NCBI RefSeq assembly: GCF_039523735.1
Contig: NZ_BAAAFW010000050.1
Coordinates: 62,001 to 126,000, forward strand
DNA: 64,000 nt
From: Tatumella punctata
GTDB lineage: Bacteria > Pseudomonadota > Gammaproteobacteria > Enterobacterales > Enterobacteriaceae
Reading direction: 5' to 3'
Position numbers and translations under genes: made by a program. This document shows, in pieces, positions 17,043 through 26,613 of the stretch; position 1 is the first letter of the stretch, and each line of letters starts with the position of its first letter. The notes beneath the pieces are model-generated. The model ran no database searches. It was not told the origin of the DNA and saw only the letters and a list, made by a program, of their open reading frames with translations.

Positions 17043-17981
17043 ATGGACGACGAAAAACGTAAACAATTAAGAGATGCTTTTGGTGCATTTATGACCGGAG
17101 TGACGGTTGTGACGACCTTTGACCCTCTGGATCAGCCACAGGGTTTTACGGCTAACTCATTTTCATCCGTATCACTTGATCCGCCTTTACTGCTGGTCAG
17201 CATTGATAAACGGTCGGCCAACTTTGACAATTTTGTTCAGTCATCATACTTCGCGATTAATATTCTGGCTGAGCAACAGAAAGACGTGTCCGATATTTTT
17301 GCCAGAAAAATGTCTGATCGCTTTTCGCGGGTTGCCTGGCATACAGGTACTGCAGGGACACCGCTACTGGGTGGCAGCGCTGCCTGGTTTGAGTGTGCGA
17401 TGCATCAGGTTGTTGATGCGGGTGATCATGCGATCTTAATTGGTGAAGTGAAACAGTTTGCTGCCAATGCTCAGCCGGGTCTGGGGTATTACCGCGGGGG
17501 CTATTTTACCCCTTACCAGAACGCAGAATCCCTGATCGACGCGCAGGATATTGTCAGTACGTTGATTGAAGCAGAAGGAAAAGTACTGGTCGTGAAAACA
17601 CAGCAGGGCTACAGGCTGCCGGTTCGTCAGATTAAGAAAAGCAGTGCCAGTGAATGCCCGGGGATCATCGTCAGCGAACTGACTACCGAAGCAAGCCCCG
17701 GTTTTATTTATTCCCTCTGGCAGAACCGGCAGCATAAACAACGACATGTCGTCTTTTTGTGTAATCTGCCGACGACAGCGGCGTTGTCGGCGGTACAGGG
17801 CGGAGAATGGGTTGATCTACAGCAGCTTACCGGACTGTCTTTCGCGGATGCAGCACTGAAACCGTTGCTGACGAGGTTCGTCACAGAATACCGCAGTGGC
17901 AACTATAACCTGTATTACGGTGATGATACCCGCGGCACTGTCCATCCGTTAGCTAACTCTGTCCATCGGGAGGTTGTATGA
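17043..17981 (+). CDS. Flavin reductase with unusual C-terminal extension
   Basis: About 312 aa. Residues 1-160 form a flavin_reduct (HpaC-like FMN-binding split barrel) domain: FGAFMTGVTVVTTFDPLD, GFTANSFSSVSLDPPLLL, FAINILAEQQKDVSD. The remaining 150 residues are not part of that family; patterns such as GKVLVVKTQQGYRLPVRQ and GEWVDLQQLTGLSF resemble a Nudix-type fold, a tentative reading. It should supply reduced FMN to the LLM oxygenase, which it overlaps by 4 bp. AAGGAG lies six bases before the ATG at 17043, preferred over the GTG at 17040. Confidence 0.87.
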   Translation: MDDEKRKQLRDAFGAFMTGVTVVTTFDPLDQPQGFTANSFSSVSLDPPLLLVSIDKRSANFDNFVQSSYFAINILAEQQKDVSDIFARKMSDRFSRVAWHTGTAGTPLLGGSAAWFECAMHQVVDAGDHAILIGEVKQFAANAQPGLGYYRGGYFTPYQNAESLIDAQDIVSTLIEAEGKVLVVKTQQGYRLPVRQIKKSSASECPGIIVSELTTEASPGFIYSLWQNRQHKQRHVVFLCNLPTTAALSAVQGGEWVDLQQLTGLSFADAALKPLLTRFVTEYRSGNYNLYYGDDTRGTVHPLANSVHREVV

Positions 17982-19015
17982 AACTGTCTCTGTTTTTGCA
18001 TATGGAACGAATTTCTGCGGAAGATGACCAGCAGCGGTTATATGAAGAGATGATGCAGTTATGTGAAATAGCTGACCAGGGCGGATTACATGCTATCTGG
18101 ACCGGTGAACATCATGGAATGAATTTCACCATTGCCCCGAATCCTTTTATCAATCTGGTCGATATTGCACACCGCACCCGAAACGTCCGCCTGGGGACGG
18201 GGACAATTATTGCTCCCTTTACACATCCTATCCGTCTGGCCGGTGAAGCCGCAATGACCGATCTTATCACCGGTGGTCGTCTCGACCTTGGTATCGCCCG
18301 TGGTGCATATGCTTACGAATATGAAAGGTTAATGCCAGGGATGGATGCCTGGCAGGCAGGGCAGCGGATGCGTGAATTAGTGCCTGCAATCAAAGCCCTG
18401 TGGGAGGGCGATTATACACATCAGGGGGAATACTGGAATTTCCCGGCCACGACATCCTCACCAAAACCGGTACAAACACCTCACCCTCCGATTTGGGTCG
18501 CGGCCCGGGATCCTAATAGCCATGATTTTGCAGTGAAAAATGGCTGTAATGTCCAGTGTACTCCGTTGCATCAGGGCGATGAGGAAATAGAACGCCTGAT
18601 CGGCTGTTTTCATGGCGCATGCCGTGAATATTTACCGGAAAAACCGCTTAAAATTATGTTGCTTCAACACGGTTATGTGGCCGGTGATGAAGAGGATGCC
18701 TGGCAGGCGGCTACCGAAATTCATCGTTTCTATAACTATTTTGGTGCCTGGTTTAAAAATCAGCGCCCGGTGCGGCAAGGACTTATTCAGGCGCTGAGTG
18801 AAGAGGAAATTGCCGCCAGCAATTATTACAGTGTTGATGCTATGCGCAAAAATCTGGCTATCGGCTGTGCAGATGAAGTGATTGCCAGACTGAAAAAATA
18901 TGAAGCGCTGGGTTATGACGAATATGCCCTGTGGCTGGATAATGGTATGACGTTTGAGCGTAAGAAAGCCTGCCTGGAACGTTTTATCCGCCATGTTGCC
19001 CCTGAGTTTCGTTAA
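17978..19015 (+). CDS. LLM-class flavin-dependent monooxygenase
   Basis: 345-aa bacterial luciferase-like monooxygenase. Family features are the N-terminal MKLSLFLHMERISAEDD, IWTGEHHGMNF, RLGTGTIIAPFTHPIRLAGE, GGRLDLGIARGAY and PHPPIWVAARDPNS. These enzymes use reduced FMN and O2, often to break C-N bonds in heterocycles (RutA) or open pyridinium rings (trigonelline oxygenase). The gene is coupled to its reductase by a 4-bp overlap. With the methylamine pathway adjacent, an N-methylated ring is the likely substrate, trigonelline being the best candidate. The exact substrate cannot be read from sequence alone. Confidence 0.88.
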   Translation: MKLSLFLHMERISAEDDQQRLYEEMMQLCEIADQGGLHAIWTGEHHGMNFTIAPNPFINLVDIAHRTRNVRLGTGTIIAPFTHPIRLAGEAAMTDLITGGRLDLGIARGAYAYEYERLMPGMDAWQAGQRMRELVPAIKALWEGDYTHQGEYWNFPATTSSPKPVQTPHPPIWVAARDPNSHDFAVKNGCNVQCTPLHQGDEEIERLIGCFHGACREYLPEKPLKIMLLQHGYVAGDEEDAWQAATEIHRFYNYFGAWFKNQRPVRQGLIQALSEEEIAASNYYSVDAMRKNLAIGCADEVIARLKKYEALGYDEYALWLDNGMTFERKKACLERFIRHVAPEFR

Positions 19016-19023
19016 ACGGAGAT

Positions 19024-20493
19024 ATGATGGAATCGTTCAAACTTTATATTGATGGTCAGTTTGTTCCCGGTAATACGACATTTACTTCTCTGAATCCGGC
19101 CACTGCAGAGCCCTGGGCTTGTATTGCTGAAGCCCGTAAAGAGGAGACGGATAATGCTGTTAATGCTGCCGTCCGGGCTTTTGAATCCGACAGCTGGCGT
19201 ACTCTGACAGCAGGGGCACGTGGGCGGTTGTTATTACGGCTGGCGGACTTGATTGAACGTGATGCGATGAAACTCGCACGGCTGGAAACCCTGGACACCG
19301 GGAAAATTATTCGCGAAACCCGGGCGCAGATTGCTTATGTGGCAGAGTATTATCGTTTTTATGCCGGTCTGGCGGATAAAATGGACGGCAGTAGTCTGAG
19401 CATTGATAAGGCTGATATGGAGACCTGGATAAAGCGCGAACCACTGGGGGTTGTGGCCGCGATTATTCCCTGGAACAGCCAGTTATTTTTGTCTGCGGTA
19501 AAAATTGGTCCGGCGATTGCGGCAGGATGTACCCTGGTGGTTAAAGCGGCAGAAGTTGCCCCGACACCTCTGTTGGCGTTTGCCGGGCTGATTGATGAAG
19601 CCGGATTTCCCCCCGGAGTTATTAATATTATTACGGGATTTGCTGAAGAATGTGGTTCCTGTCTGACTTCTCACCCGCTGATTGATCATATTGCATTTAC
19701 CGGCGGAGCCGAAACGGCCCGGCATATTATCCGTAACAGTGCCATAAACCTCGCCAGCACTTCACTGGAACTGGGGGGAAAATCACCCTTTATTGTATTT
19801 GCTGATGCCGATCTGGAAAGTGCTGCTAATGCACAGATCGCTGCGATCTTTTCAGCAAGCGGACAGAGTTGTGTCGCGGGATCACGATTACTGGTACAGG
19901 AAACTGTAAAAGAACAGTTTCTTCATCTGCTGGTCACTAAAGCACAGGGGATCATTATCGGATGTCCTCAGGATCCTGAAACTCAGTTTGGCCCGCTGTG
20001 TACTGCCGCTCAAAAGGAAATAATTGAACAGGTAGTGACCCGCAGTATTGCCCGGGGAGCAAAACTTATCCTCGGGAATCAGCCTGTCGGAAAAAAAGGA
20101 TTTTACTATCCTCCGACAATCCTTGATTGCAGTCAGTGTCCTGACGCCGACTCTGTCTCACAAGAGTTATTCGGACCTGTATTATCTGTATTAACGTTCA
20201 GTAACGAGGCCGATGCTATCCGACTGGCAAACAGTAGCGAATATGGTCTGGCGGCGGGAATTTTTACCCGTAATCTGACGCTTGCCCATCGGGTGACCCG
20301 AAAAGTTCGCAGTGGTGTGGTATGGGTGAACACATACCGTGTTGTATCTCCGTTAGCGCCTTTTGGCGGGTTTGGGAAATCTGGTTTTGGTCGTGAAGGG
20401 GGAATTGATGCTGCTCTGGAGTACACGACCACGAAAACGGTATGGCTACGGACCAGTGATGAGCCTATTGATGACCCCTTTATTATGCGTTAG
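19024..20493 (+). CDS. NAD(P)-dependent aldehyde dehydrogenase
   Basis: 489-aa ALDH superfamily enzyme. Visible motifs are IIPWNSQLFLSAVKIGPAIA, TGGAETARHI, the catalytic Glu segment SLELGGKSPFIVF, the catalytic Cys in SGQSCVAGSRL, and the C-terminal PFGGFGKSGFGREGG. It lies 8 bp after the oxygenase gene, preceded by GGAGAT. In the trigonelline model it would oxidise the hemiacetal/aldehyde ring-opening product to the acid (TgnC-like). A second step, succinate semialdehyde to succinate, would need another dehydrogenase or relaxed specificity. The subgroup is uncertain. Confidence 0.88.
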   Translation: MMESFKLYIDGQFVPGNTTFTSLNPATAEPWACIAEARKEETDNAVNAAVRAFESDSWRTLTAGARGRLLLRLADLIERDAMKLARLETLDTGKIIRETRAQIAYVAEYYRFYAGLADKMDGSSLSIDKADMETWIKREPLGVVAAIIPWNSQLFLSAVKIGPAIAAGCTLVVKAAEVAPTPLLAFAGLIDEAGFPPGVINIITGFAEECGSCLTSHPLIDHIAFTGGAETARHIIRNSAINLASTSLELGGKSPFIVFADADLESAANAQIAAIFSASGQSCVAGSRLLVQETVKEQFLHLLVTKAQGIIIGCPQDPETQFGPLCTAAQKEIIEQVVTRSIARGAKLILGNQPVGKKGFYYPPTILDCSQCPDADSVSQELFGPVLSVLTFSNEADAIRLANSSEYGLAAGIFTRNLTLAHRVTRKVRSGVVWVNTYRVVSPLAPFGGFGKSGFGREGGIDAALEYTTTKTVWLRTSDEPIDDPFIMR

Positions 20494-20504
20494 GGGTTAA
20501 TGAT

Positions 20505-20532
20505 ATGGGGGAAATGAAAATTAATTCCCCAT
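20505..20532 (+). terminator. Hairpin between aldehyde dehydrogenase and permease genes
   Basis: ATGGGGGAA / TTCCCCAT arms (one bulged G) in the 167-bp gap before the permease. There is no clear T tract, so it may attenuate rather than end transcription. Confidence 0.35.
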
Positions 20533-20660
20533 ACAGATAATTCTGCTTTATATCAATGAATTAATTACGTCAGGCTTATGCTTGTCGGAACGGATTTGTA
20601 CTTTTTAAAGGAAGGTCTTTCTATTTTAAAAATTAAATATCATTAATTCCGGAGGGTGAT

Positions 20661-22058
20661 GTGAATAAAAAAACCACTCAGAAAAGAATAATAGAAGATA
20701 AATCGGTAGACTTTGTTCCAGAATCAGAAAGGCATGGTAAATCTCACAGTTTATTTACATTATGGTTTTGTACTAATATCGCGCCATTAGCAGTTGTCAG
20801 TGGCGCTATTGCGACAGAATCTTTTCATCTTGATGTTATTTCTGCACTGACTGCAATTATTACTGGTCACCTTTTTGGTGGTATTTTTCTCGGGCTGACA
20901 TCGGCTCAGGGCCCGAAAGTCGGGATACCACAGATGGTACAAAGCCGGGCCCAGTTTGGTCGTTATGGTTCATTGCTGGTGATCAGTTTCACTACTGTTA
21001 TTTATCTTGGTTTCTTTATTTCAAATATTTCACTTTCCGGAAAGTTAATCAATAATGTTATTCCTGATATCAATGTCAGGAGCTCAACCATTCTCGGAGC
21101 AATGCTGGCCACGATCATTGGTATTATCGGTTACCGGTTTATACACCGGATTAACAAATTCGGAGCATGGGTAATGGGGGCGGCCATGATAACCGGTCTG
21201 GTGCTTATGCTGTCACATCCGCTGCCTGAGAATTTCTGGCTGCGGGGTGGTTTCAGTCTTGCGGGCTGGTTCGGGACCTTTTGTATCGGGGCAGTATGGC
21301 AAATCAGTTTCTCACCTTATACGTCGGATTACTCACGCTATTTACCTGCCAGCACAGGGATCGCCAGGCCTTTCTGGGCGACTTATCTCGGCGCATGTGG
21401 CGGAACGATACTGGCTTTTGTCTTCGGAATGATTGCAGTGAATATCGCACCAGACAGTGATGCAATGGTATCAGTACGCCATGCCACCGGATGGCTGGGA
21501 CCGGTATTAATGATACTGTTTTTAATTAATATTATCTGTCATAACTCGATGAACTTATACGGAGCGGTCTTATCTCTGATTACCGCAGCTCATACTTTTT
21601 TCCCACAGCGCTCTCCCGGAGTTATTACCCGGTTAATTGTTTCAGTTGTTGTGTTATCGATGAGTATTATCGTTGCACTTGAAACATCAAAACATTTCGT
21701 TGCTTTCTTTATTAATCTTATTCTGGCATTAATCTCTGTCCTGACACCATGGATAGTGATTAATCTTCTTGATTTTTATGTTATTAATAAACAAAGGTAT
21801 AATGTCAGTGCTATTTTTAGTCCGGACGGAGGATGTTATGGATTACTGAATCTAAAAACAATGTTTGTTTATTTTATTGGTATCCTTGTACAAATACCTT
21901 TTGTTGAAAATGCCTTCTTTCAGGGGCCTTATGCCAATATTATTCCCGGCATTGACTTATCATGGGTTATCAGCCTTGTTATTACATCAGTCATCTACCC
22001 GGTATTTGCCCGCAGGACCCGACATAGCTACAGTAAAGTTTTTCAGAAAATAACCTGA
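20661..22058 (+). CDS. NCS1 family permease (cytosine/purine/thiamine type)
   Basis: 465-aa, about 12-helix transporter of the nucleobase:cation symporter-1 family: ERHGKSHSLFTLWFCTNIAP near the N-terminus and PKVGIPQMVQSRAQFGRYGS in helix 3. The start is GTG, chosen because a strong GGAGGG lies four bases upstream and an overlapping ATG is followed at once by TGA. NCS1 carriers move cytosine, purines, hydantoins, nicotinate-like and vitamin-like heterocycles. As the last gene of the oxygenase operon it probably imports the heterocyclic substrate. Confidence 0.88.
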   Translation: MNKKTTQKRIIEDKSVDFVPESERHGKSHSLFTLWFCTNIAPLAVVSGAIATESFHLDVISALTAIITGHLFGGIFLGLTSAQGPKVGIPQMVQSRAQFGRYGSLLVISFTTVIYLGFFISNISLSGKLINNVIPDINVRSSTILGAMLATIIGIIGYRFIHRINKFGAWVMGAAMITGLVLMLSHPLPENFWLRGGFSLAGWFGTFCIGAVWQISFSPYTSDYSRYLPASTGIARPFWATYLGACGGTILAFVFGMIAVNIAPDSDAMVSVRHATGWLGPVLMILFLINIICHNSMNLYGAVLSLITAAHTFFPQRSPGVITRLIVSVVVLSMSIIVALETSKHFVAFFINLILALISVLTPWIVINLLDFYVINKQRYNVSAIFSPDGGCYGLLNLKTMFVYFIGILVQIPFVENAFFQGPYANIIPGIDLSWVISLVITSVIYPVFARRTRHSYSKVFQKIT

Positions 22059-22172
22059 AGGTTGTAAGAGAGTTATGACTTTCTGACATCATCCAGCGCG
22101 GTAAGCTGTCTTTTACCTGCCACAGAAATCATACCTGTGGCAGGTTCCGCTGATCTGGCGGGATCTCTTTTT

Positions 22173-22811
22173 TTAACCGGTAATAAATTCCCTGTAGCCA
22201 GAGATGATAACCGTTATTGCGAAATAGCTGAAAATGACTGCGGATGCCAGATAGGAAAATGTCAGTAAGCGGTTGCCGAGTAATTTCCCGCCGACACTGC
22301 CTGCCAGGCAGAGTGTGCAGGTCCAGAGTACCCCGGCGGTAAAAAATCCGCCGAGGAACAGGCCGGATGCCGCAATGCTGTGCTGACCCAGCCGTGAAAT
22401 CAGAGCCCCGCCAACGGTGACAAACCACAAAATCGCGGACGGTGAAGAGATGGCAAGCAGAATGCCGCGGCAAAATTCACGGGGTAATGATCCGGAGGCG
22501 ATGGCTTCACTGACCTTCAGCGCTGTCGTTTGTTGTAATGCTGCCCGCAGCATCTTTATCGCAAACCAGACTAATATTGTTCCTCCGCCCACCCAGAGTA
22601 CCCAGCGCACCGCTTCAAACTTCAGTAAGACAGCCAGACCTGTCATGGCCAGTAACGCATAGGCTAAATCACCAATACAGCTGCCTATACCCAGCCAGAA
22701 ACCGTAAAAGTAACCGCGCTGCATTGCCAGAGTGAGCATCGCAATATTCGCGATACCAATGTCGAGGCACAGTGAAAGGCTCAGCAGAAAACCGTTAGAA
22801 AACTGAAGCAT
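22173..22811 (-). CDS. LysE-family amino acid/metabolite exporter
   Basis: 212-aa, six-helix LysE/RhtB-type translocator: FSNGFLLSLSLCLDIGIANI in helix 1, AMQRGYFYGFWLGIGSCIGD, then CRGILLAISSPSAILWFVTV with the family's conserved proline helix. The substrate cannot be told. It converges with the NCS1 permease; between them (22115-22145) is an 11-bp perfect hairpin ACCTGCCACAG/CTGTGGCAGGT without a U tract. Confidence 0.82.
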   Translation of the reverse strand: MLQFSNGFLLSLSLCLDIGIANIAMLTLAMQRGYFYGFWLGIGSCIGDLAYALLAMTGLAVLLKFEAVRWVLWVGGGTILVWFAIKMLRAALQQTTALKVSEAIASGSLPREFCRGILLAISSPSAILWFVTVGGALISRLGQHSIAASGLFLGGFFTAGVLWTCTLCLAGSVGGKLLGNRLLTFSYLASAVIFSYFAITVIISGYREFITG

Positions 22812-23545
22812 TGAATCAACCCCTGATTATTGTCGTTATGGGATAGCCGTTGTCCGGTACTGAAGGTTAATACGGAACCTGCGGGGTTCTGAGATTGCAG
22901 ATTGCCATCTGTACCGGAGGGTATCCTTTGGCCAGTATCCGCAGCTCCCGGCAAAGGAGCAAGCGTAAAACTGCCTGCCCGGTGTTTTCCCGATAAGATC
23001 TGCCGCTGAGCACGGGTATAAGCATTATCTTCTGATAAAATAATAAGTTATCTTTACTATCAGTGGACTGGCGCAGAAAAAGCGGCCGGGGAGTCATCGC
23101 AGAGCGGCTGTCAGGACAGGGCGTCAGGGGGAGAGGCAGGGGCGATTTTACTCTGAGGGTGTCCGGCTGCCGGATGTTTAGCGGTACCGTCTTAAACAGG
23201 ATATTAGTGTAACCGTTACCACTCTCCAGAGTAGCTGAGATACGGCAGATTATCTGCCATTTCTTTATTCTTATTTATTCTTTTAAATACATTATTTTTT
23301 CTATTCAGCTATATGGCCTGTCTCCGGAAAAATCTGAATCGTGCCGCTAATGTGTAGATTTTTTTCAGGAATTTGTACGGATAAATGAACAGTTTTGTTG
23401 GCGACCTGTCATCAGGACTATGAAAAAATGTTATTGTCAATGTGTCAGGATCACAAAAAACATTATTAAAACCAATTAAAAAGGTCTAACCTTATAGTCG
23501 ACTCTTTTACTTATATATACAGTTGTTGACTTGAAGGTTAATTGA
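22812..23545. other. 734-bp intergenic region upstream of gcd
   Basis: No ORF here resembles a protein. The last 300 bases are AT-rich and should hold the gcd promoter; GAAGG sits eight bases before the gcd ATG. GTAAC-C-GTTAC at 23209-23219 is an imperfect relative of gluconate-repressor type sites. A TGTGT-CAGGA-TCACA element near 23441 resembles CRP but has a 5-bp instead of a 6-bp spacer. Confidence 0.5.
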
Positions 23546-25921
23546 ATGTCACGGGAATCCCGAGGTTTTCGCCTCATAACACTAGTAATATCGGTATTCT
23601 GCACCTTGTGGTTACTAATCGGCGGTGGCTGGTTACTGACGCTGGGCGGAACGTCCTACTATCTGATCAGCGGCATCGCTATGGCGGTGTTCACTGTTAT
23701 GTTGTTAAAGAAAAGAAGCTGTGCTTTTTATCTTTACACTCTCATCCTGTTAGGCACTGCTGTCTGGGCCTATTGTGAATCCGGCCTTGATTTCTGGGCT
23801 CTGGCGCCACGTCTGGATATCTGGGTACTGTTTGGTATCTGGATGATTCTGCCATTCGTTTATCGCCAGCTGGCCGCACCAAACAAAAAAGCGACGGCGC
23901 TGATGGTGATTGCAATTGTAATCAACCTGGCAATGGTCGTTGGTGCGTTCTTCGGTAAAGATCCACAGGAAATTAACGGTACGCTGAATGTTGCAGCACC
24001 AGCTGCGCCATCTCAGGCGAATGCCGGTGCCGACTGGACCGCTTATGGTGGTACTCAGGCAGGTGACCGTTACTCTCCTCTTAGCCAGATTAATGAAGAT
24101 AATGTTAAAAATCTGCAAGTGGCGTGGACCTACCAGTCAGGCGATGTAAAACGTGCTGATGACCCGGGCGAGATTACTAACGAAGCGACACCGCTGAAAG
24201 TAGGTAATCTGCTGTACACCTGTACTGCACACCAGATTCTGGTGGCGATTGATGCGGCGACGGGTAAAGAAAAATGGCGTTTTGATCCAAAAATCAAATA
24301 CGACCCGACCTTCCAGCATATGACTTGCCGTGGTGTTTCTTATCACGACTTCAATGCTGCTGTGAACCCGCAGAATGCTCCGGCATCTCCTGCTGCCTGT
24401 TCACGCCGTATTTACCTGCCAGTCAATGATGGTCGTCTGTTTGCAGTCGACGCGGAAAATGGCCAGCTGTGTAAGGAATTTGCTAATAACGGTGAGCTGG
24501 ATCTGCAACATCAGCAGCCGAATGCCTTCCCGGGTGGCTATGAGCCAACTTCCCCGCCAATCATCACTGATAAAGTGATTGTGATTGCCGGTGCAGTTAC
24601 CGATAACTACTCTACCCGCGAGCCGTCAGGCGTTATCCGTGGCTACGATGTGAATAACGGTAAACTGCTGTGGGCATTCGATCCGGGTGCTAAAGATCCA
24701 AACGCCATTCCGGCAGATGGTCAGCACTACAGCGCCAACTCTCCTAACTCATGGGCGCCAGCCGCTTATGATGCCAAACTGGATATGGTCTACCTGCCGA
24801 TGGGTGTAACTACCCCTGATATCTGGGGCGGTGACCGTACTCCGGAGCAGGAGCGTTACGCCAGTGGTATTCTGGCGCTGAATGCGACGACCGGTAAAGA
24901 AGTGTGGTTCTACCAGACTGTCCATCACGATCTGTGGGATATGGATATTCCGGCTCAGCCAACGCTGGCAGACATTACTGATAAAGACGGTAAGGTTCAG
25001 CCGATCATTTATGTACCGACTAAAGTAGGTAACATTTTTGTCCTGAACCGTGAAACCGGCAAACTGGTTGTACCGGCACCGGAACTTCCGGTACCACAGG
25101 GCGCGGCTAAAGGTGACCATGTGTCTCCGACCCAGCCATTCTCTGAACTTACTTTCCGTCCTCAGGCAAAACTGACCGGCAGTAAGATGTGGGGCGGTAC
25201 GATGTTTGATCAGATGATCTGCCGTATCATGTTCCATCGTCTGAAGTATGACGGTACTTTCACTCCGCCATCAGAGCAGGGGACTCTGGTATTCCCTGGT
25301 AACCTGGGTATGTTCGAGTGGGGTGGTATTTCAGTTAACGGTGGCAGCGACTTCGCTATTGCTAACCCGATGCAACTGCCGTTTGTTTCAAAACTGATCC
25401 CTCGTGGTCCGAACAACCCGATGGAACCGCCTAAAAATGGTGGCGGTGGTTCAGGTGGCGAAGCAGGCCTGCAGCACATGTATGGTGTTCCTTATGGTGT
25501 TGAACTGAATCCGTTCCTGTCACCGTTTGGTCTGCCATGTATGGAACCTTCATGGGGCTTTGTGTCTGCGGTTAACCTGAAAACTAACCAGATTGTGTGG
25601 AAAAAACGTATTGGTACTATCCGCGACAGCGGCGGTCCGATTCCTTTACCACCAATCACCGTCGGTACTCCGATGCTGGGTGCACCAATCACAACGGCCG
25701 GTAACGTGTTCTTTATCGCTGCAACCCTGGATGACTACATCCGTGCTTACAGCGTACGTGACGGTAAACTGCTGTGGCAGGCTCGTCTGCCGGCAGGTGG
25801 TCAGGCAACACCTATGACCTATGAAGTTGACGGTAAGCAGTATCTGGTGATTGTTGCCGGCGGACATGGTTCGTTCGGAACTAAAATGGGCGACTACATC
25901 GTCGCTTATAAATTACCTTAA
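23546..25921 (+). CDS. gcd: Membrane-bound PQQ-dependent glucose dehydrogenase
   Basis: 791-aa quinoprotein. Five transmembrane helices occupy about residues 1-140. The periplasmic eight-bladed PQQ propeller follows, with GDRYSPLSQINEDNVKNLQV, GDRTPEQERYASGI, HHDLWDMDIPAQPTL and VPTKVGNIFVLNRETG. It oxidises D-glucose to gluconolactone in the periplasm and passes electrons to ubiquinone. Length matches E. coli Gcd (796 aa). With the gluconate-type dehydrogenase at 41.2 kb it would allow stepwise periplasmic oxidation of glucose. No pqq biosynthesis genes are in this window. Codon use looks optimised (highly expressed type) compared with neighbours. Confidence 0.97.
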   Translation: MSRESRGFRLITLVISVFCTLWLLIGGGWLLTLGGTSYYLISGIAMAVFTVMLLKKRSCAFYLYTLILLGTAVWAYCESGLDFWALAPRLDIWVLFGIWMILPFVYRQLAAPNKKATALMVIAIVINLAMVVGAFFGKDPQEINGTLNVAAPAAPSQANAGADWTAYGGTQAGDRYSPLSQINEDNVKNLQVAWTYQSGDVKRADDPGEITNEATPLKVGNLLYTCTAHQILVAIDAATGKEKWRFDPKIKYDPTFQHMTCRGVSYHDFNAAVNPQNAPASPAACSRRIYLPVNDGRLFAVDAENGQLCKEFANNGELDLQHQQPNAFPGGYEPTSPPIITDKVIVIAGAVTDNYSTREPSGVIRGYDVNNGKLLWAFDPGAKDPNAIPADGQHYSANSPNSWAPAAYDAKLDMVYLPMGVTTPDIWGGDRTPEQERYASGILALNATTGKEVWFYQTVHHDLWDMDIPAQPTLADITDKDGKVQPIIYVPTKVGNIFVLNRETGKLVVPAPELPVPQGAAKGDHVSPTQPFSELTFRPQAKLTGSKMWGGTMFDQMICRIMFHRLKYDGTFTPPSEQGTLVFPGNLGMFEWGGISVNGGSDFAIANPMQLPFVSKLIPRGPNNPMEPPKNGGGGSGGEAGLQHMYGVPYGVELNPFLSPFGLPCMEPSWGFVSAVNLKTNQIVWKKRIGTIRDSGGPIPLPPITVGTPMLGAPITTAGNVFFIAATLDDYIRAYSVRDGKLLWQARLPAGGQATPMTYEVDGKQYLVIVAGGHGSFGTKMGDYIVAYKLP

Positions 25922-25932
25922 CGGTGATTGTT

Positions 25933-26011
25933 CAGGGTATAGCGTGCTATACCCTGTATACATCCCTGATAAAAAATCCCCGCCGGCAGTATTGCCGGCG
26001 GGGATTTTTTT
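25933..26011. terminator. Tandem hairpins after gcd, second a bidirectional terminator
   Basis: First hairpin: CAGGGTATAGC-GT-GCTATACCCTG (25933-25956). Second (25971-26011): a GC-rich perfect stem CCGCCGGCA/TGCCGGCGG flanked by A6 on one side and T7 on the other, a strong intrinsic terminator usable from both strands (gcd and yjcB converge here). Confidence 0.92.
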
Positions 26012-26121
26012 CGGTTTTCGCCAGACTCTGGCACCCCTGCCGATGTCTGTGACTGCCGGTCTGCGGTAAGGGCCTCCGGCAGGCAGCCAGCCATTTTCAG
26101 AATGCCCTTCCTGAACTAACC

Positions 26122-26403
26122 CTATTCATCAGGCCAGGAAGACGGGGTATTTTTGATCACCTGAGTCAGAATATCCTGAGCGTTGCTGACAAACCCGTGC
26201 CATTGTTCAGCGCTGAAAGGAATACCCATCAGACCGGTCACGAACCAGCAGGACATGATCACCCCGAAGCCGGCACAGAGAACACTGAACAGAGTAAGGT
26301 GATGCCGCCGGCATTTGATCGTGGCGCTACTGGCGAGAAACATCGCCAGTGCACTGAGTAATCCCCAGCGCATAATAAGAAAATTTGCAGTTAATGTAGC
26401 CAT
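26122..26403 (-). CDS. yjcB: YjcB family inner-membrane protein
   Basis: 93-aa protein with two to three hydrophobic helices, starting MATLTANFLIMRWGLLSALA and ending TPSSWPDE. Length and sequence pattern match E. coli YjcB (also 93 aa, starting MATLT and ending around a NQTPPQWP motif). In E. coli it also lies near soxS. Function is unknown. Confidence 0.85.
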   Translation of the reverse strand: MATLTANFLIMRWGLLSALAMFLASSATIKCRRHHLTLFSVLCAGFGVIMSCWFVTGLMGIPFSAEQWHGFVSNAQDILTQVIKNTPSSWPDE

Positions 26404-26613
26404 TTTTACCTGTGACCGGCGCTGAAATAAAGTGCGGTGATCTCTGCCGACGGGTCTCCTGACCGCGGGGGATCAGCAGGCCGGACAGCCTGAATTTGTG
26501 ATGCGGGTCACATTATAGACGGTTAATCTGCGGGGGAGAACAAAAAATAAGCGCTGAAAAGAGGGGGGAAGCGGCAGAGTACAGGTAATGCCGCCAGCCT
26601 GGCAGCATTATCG

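Noticed and set aside
15638..22058. Pyrimidine (Rut) degradation operon
   Set aside because: LLM oxygenase, flavin reductase, hydrolase and permease fit Rut types, but the RutB isochorismatase-like amidohydrolase, RutC and RutE are missing, while an aldehyde dehydrogenase and AA_synth protein are present.
22867..23097. 76-codon ORF before gcd on the minus strand
   Set aside because: No recognisable pattern, no good ribosome site and no conserved neighbour relation.
23441..23455. CRP site before gcd
   Set aside because: TGTGT and TCACA are separated by 5 bp instead of 6 and the left half deviates; not convincing.
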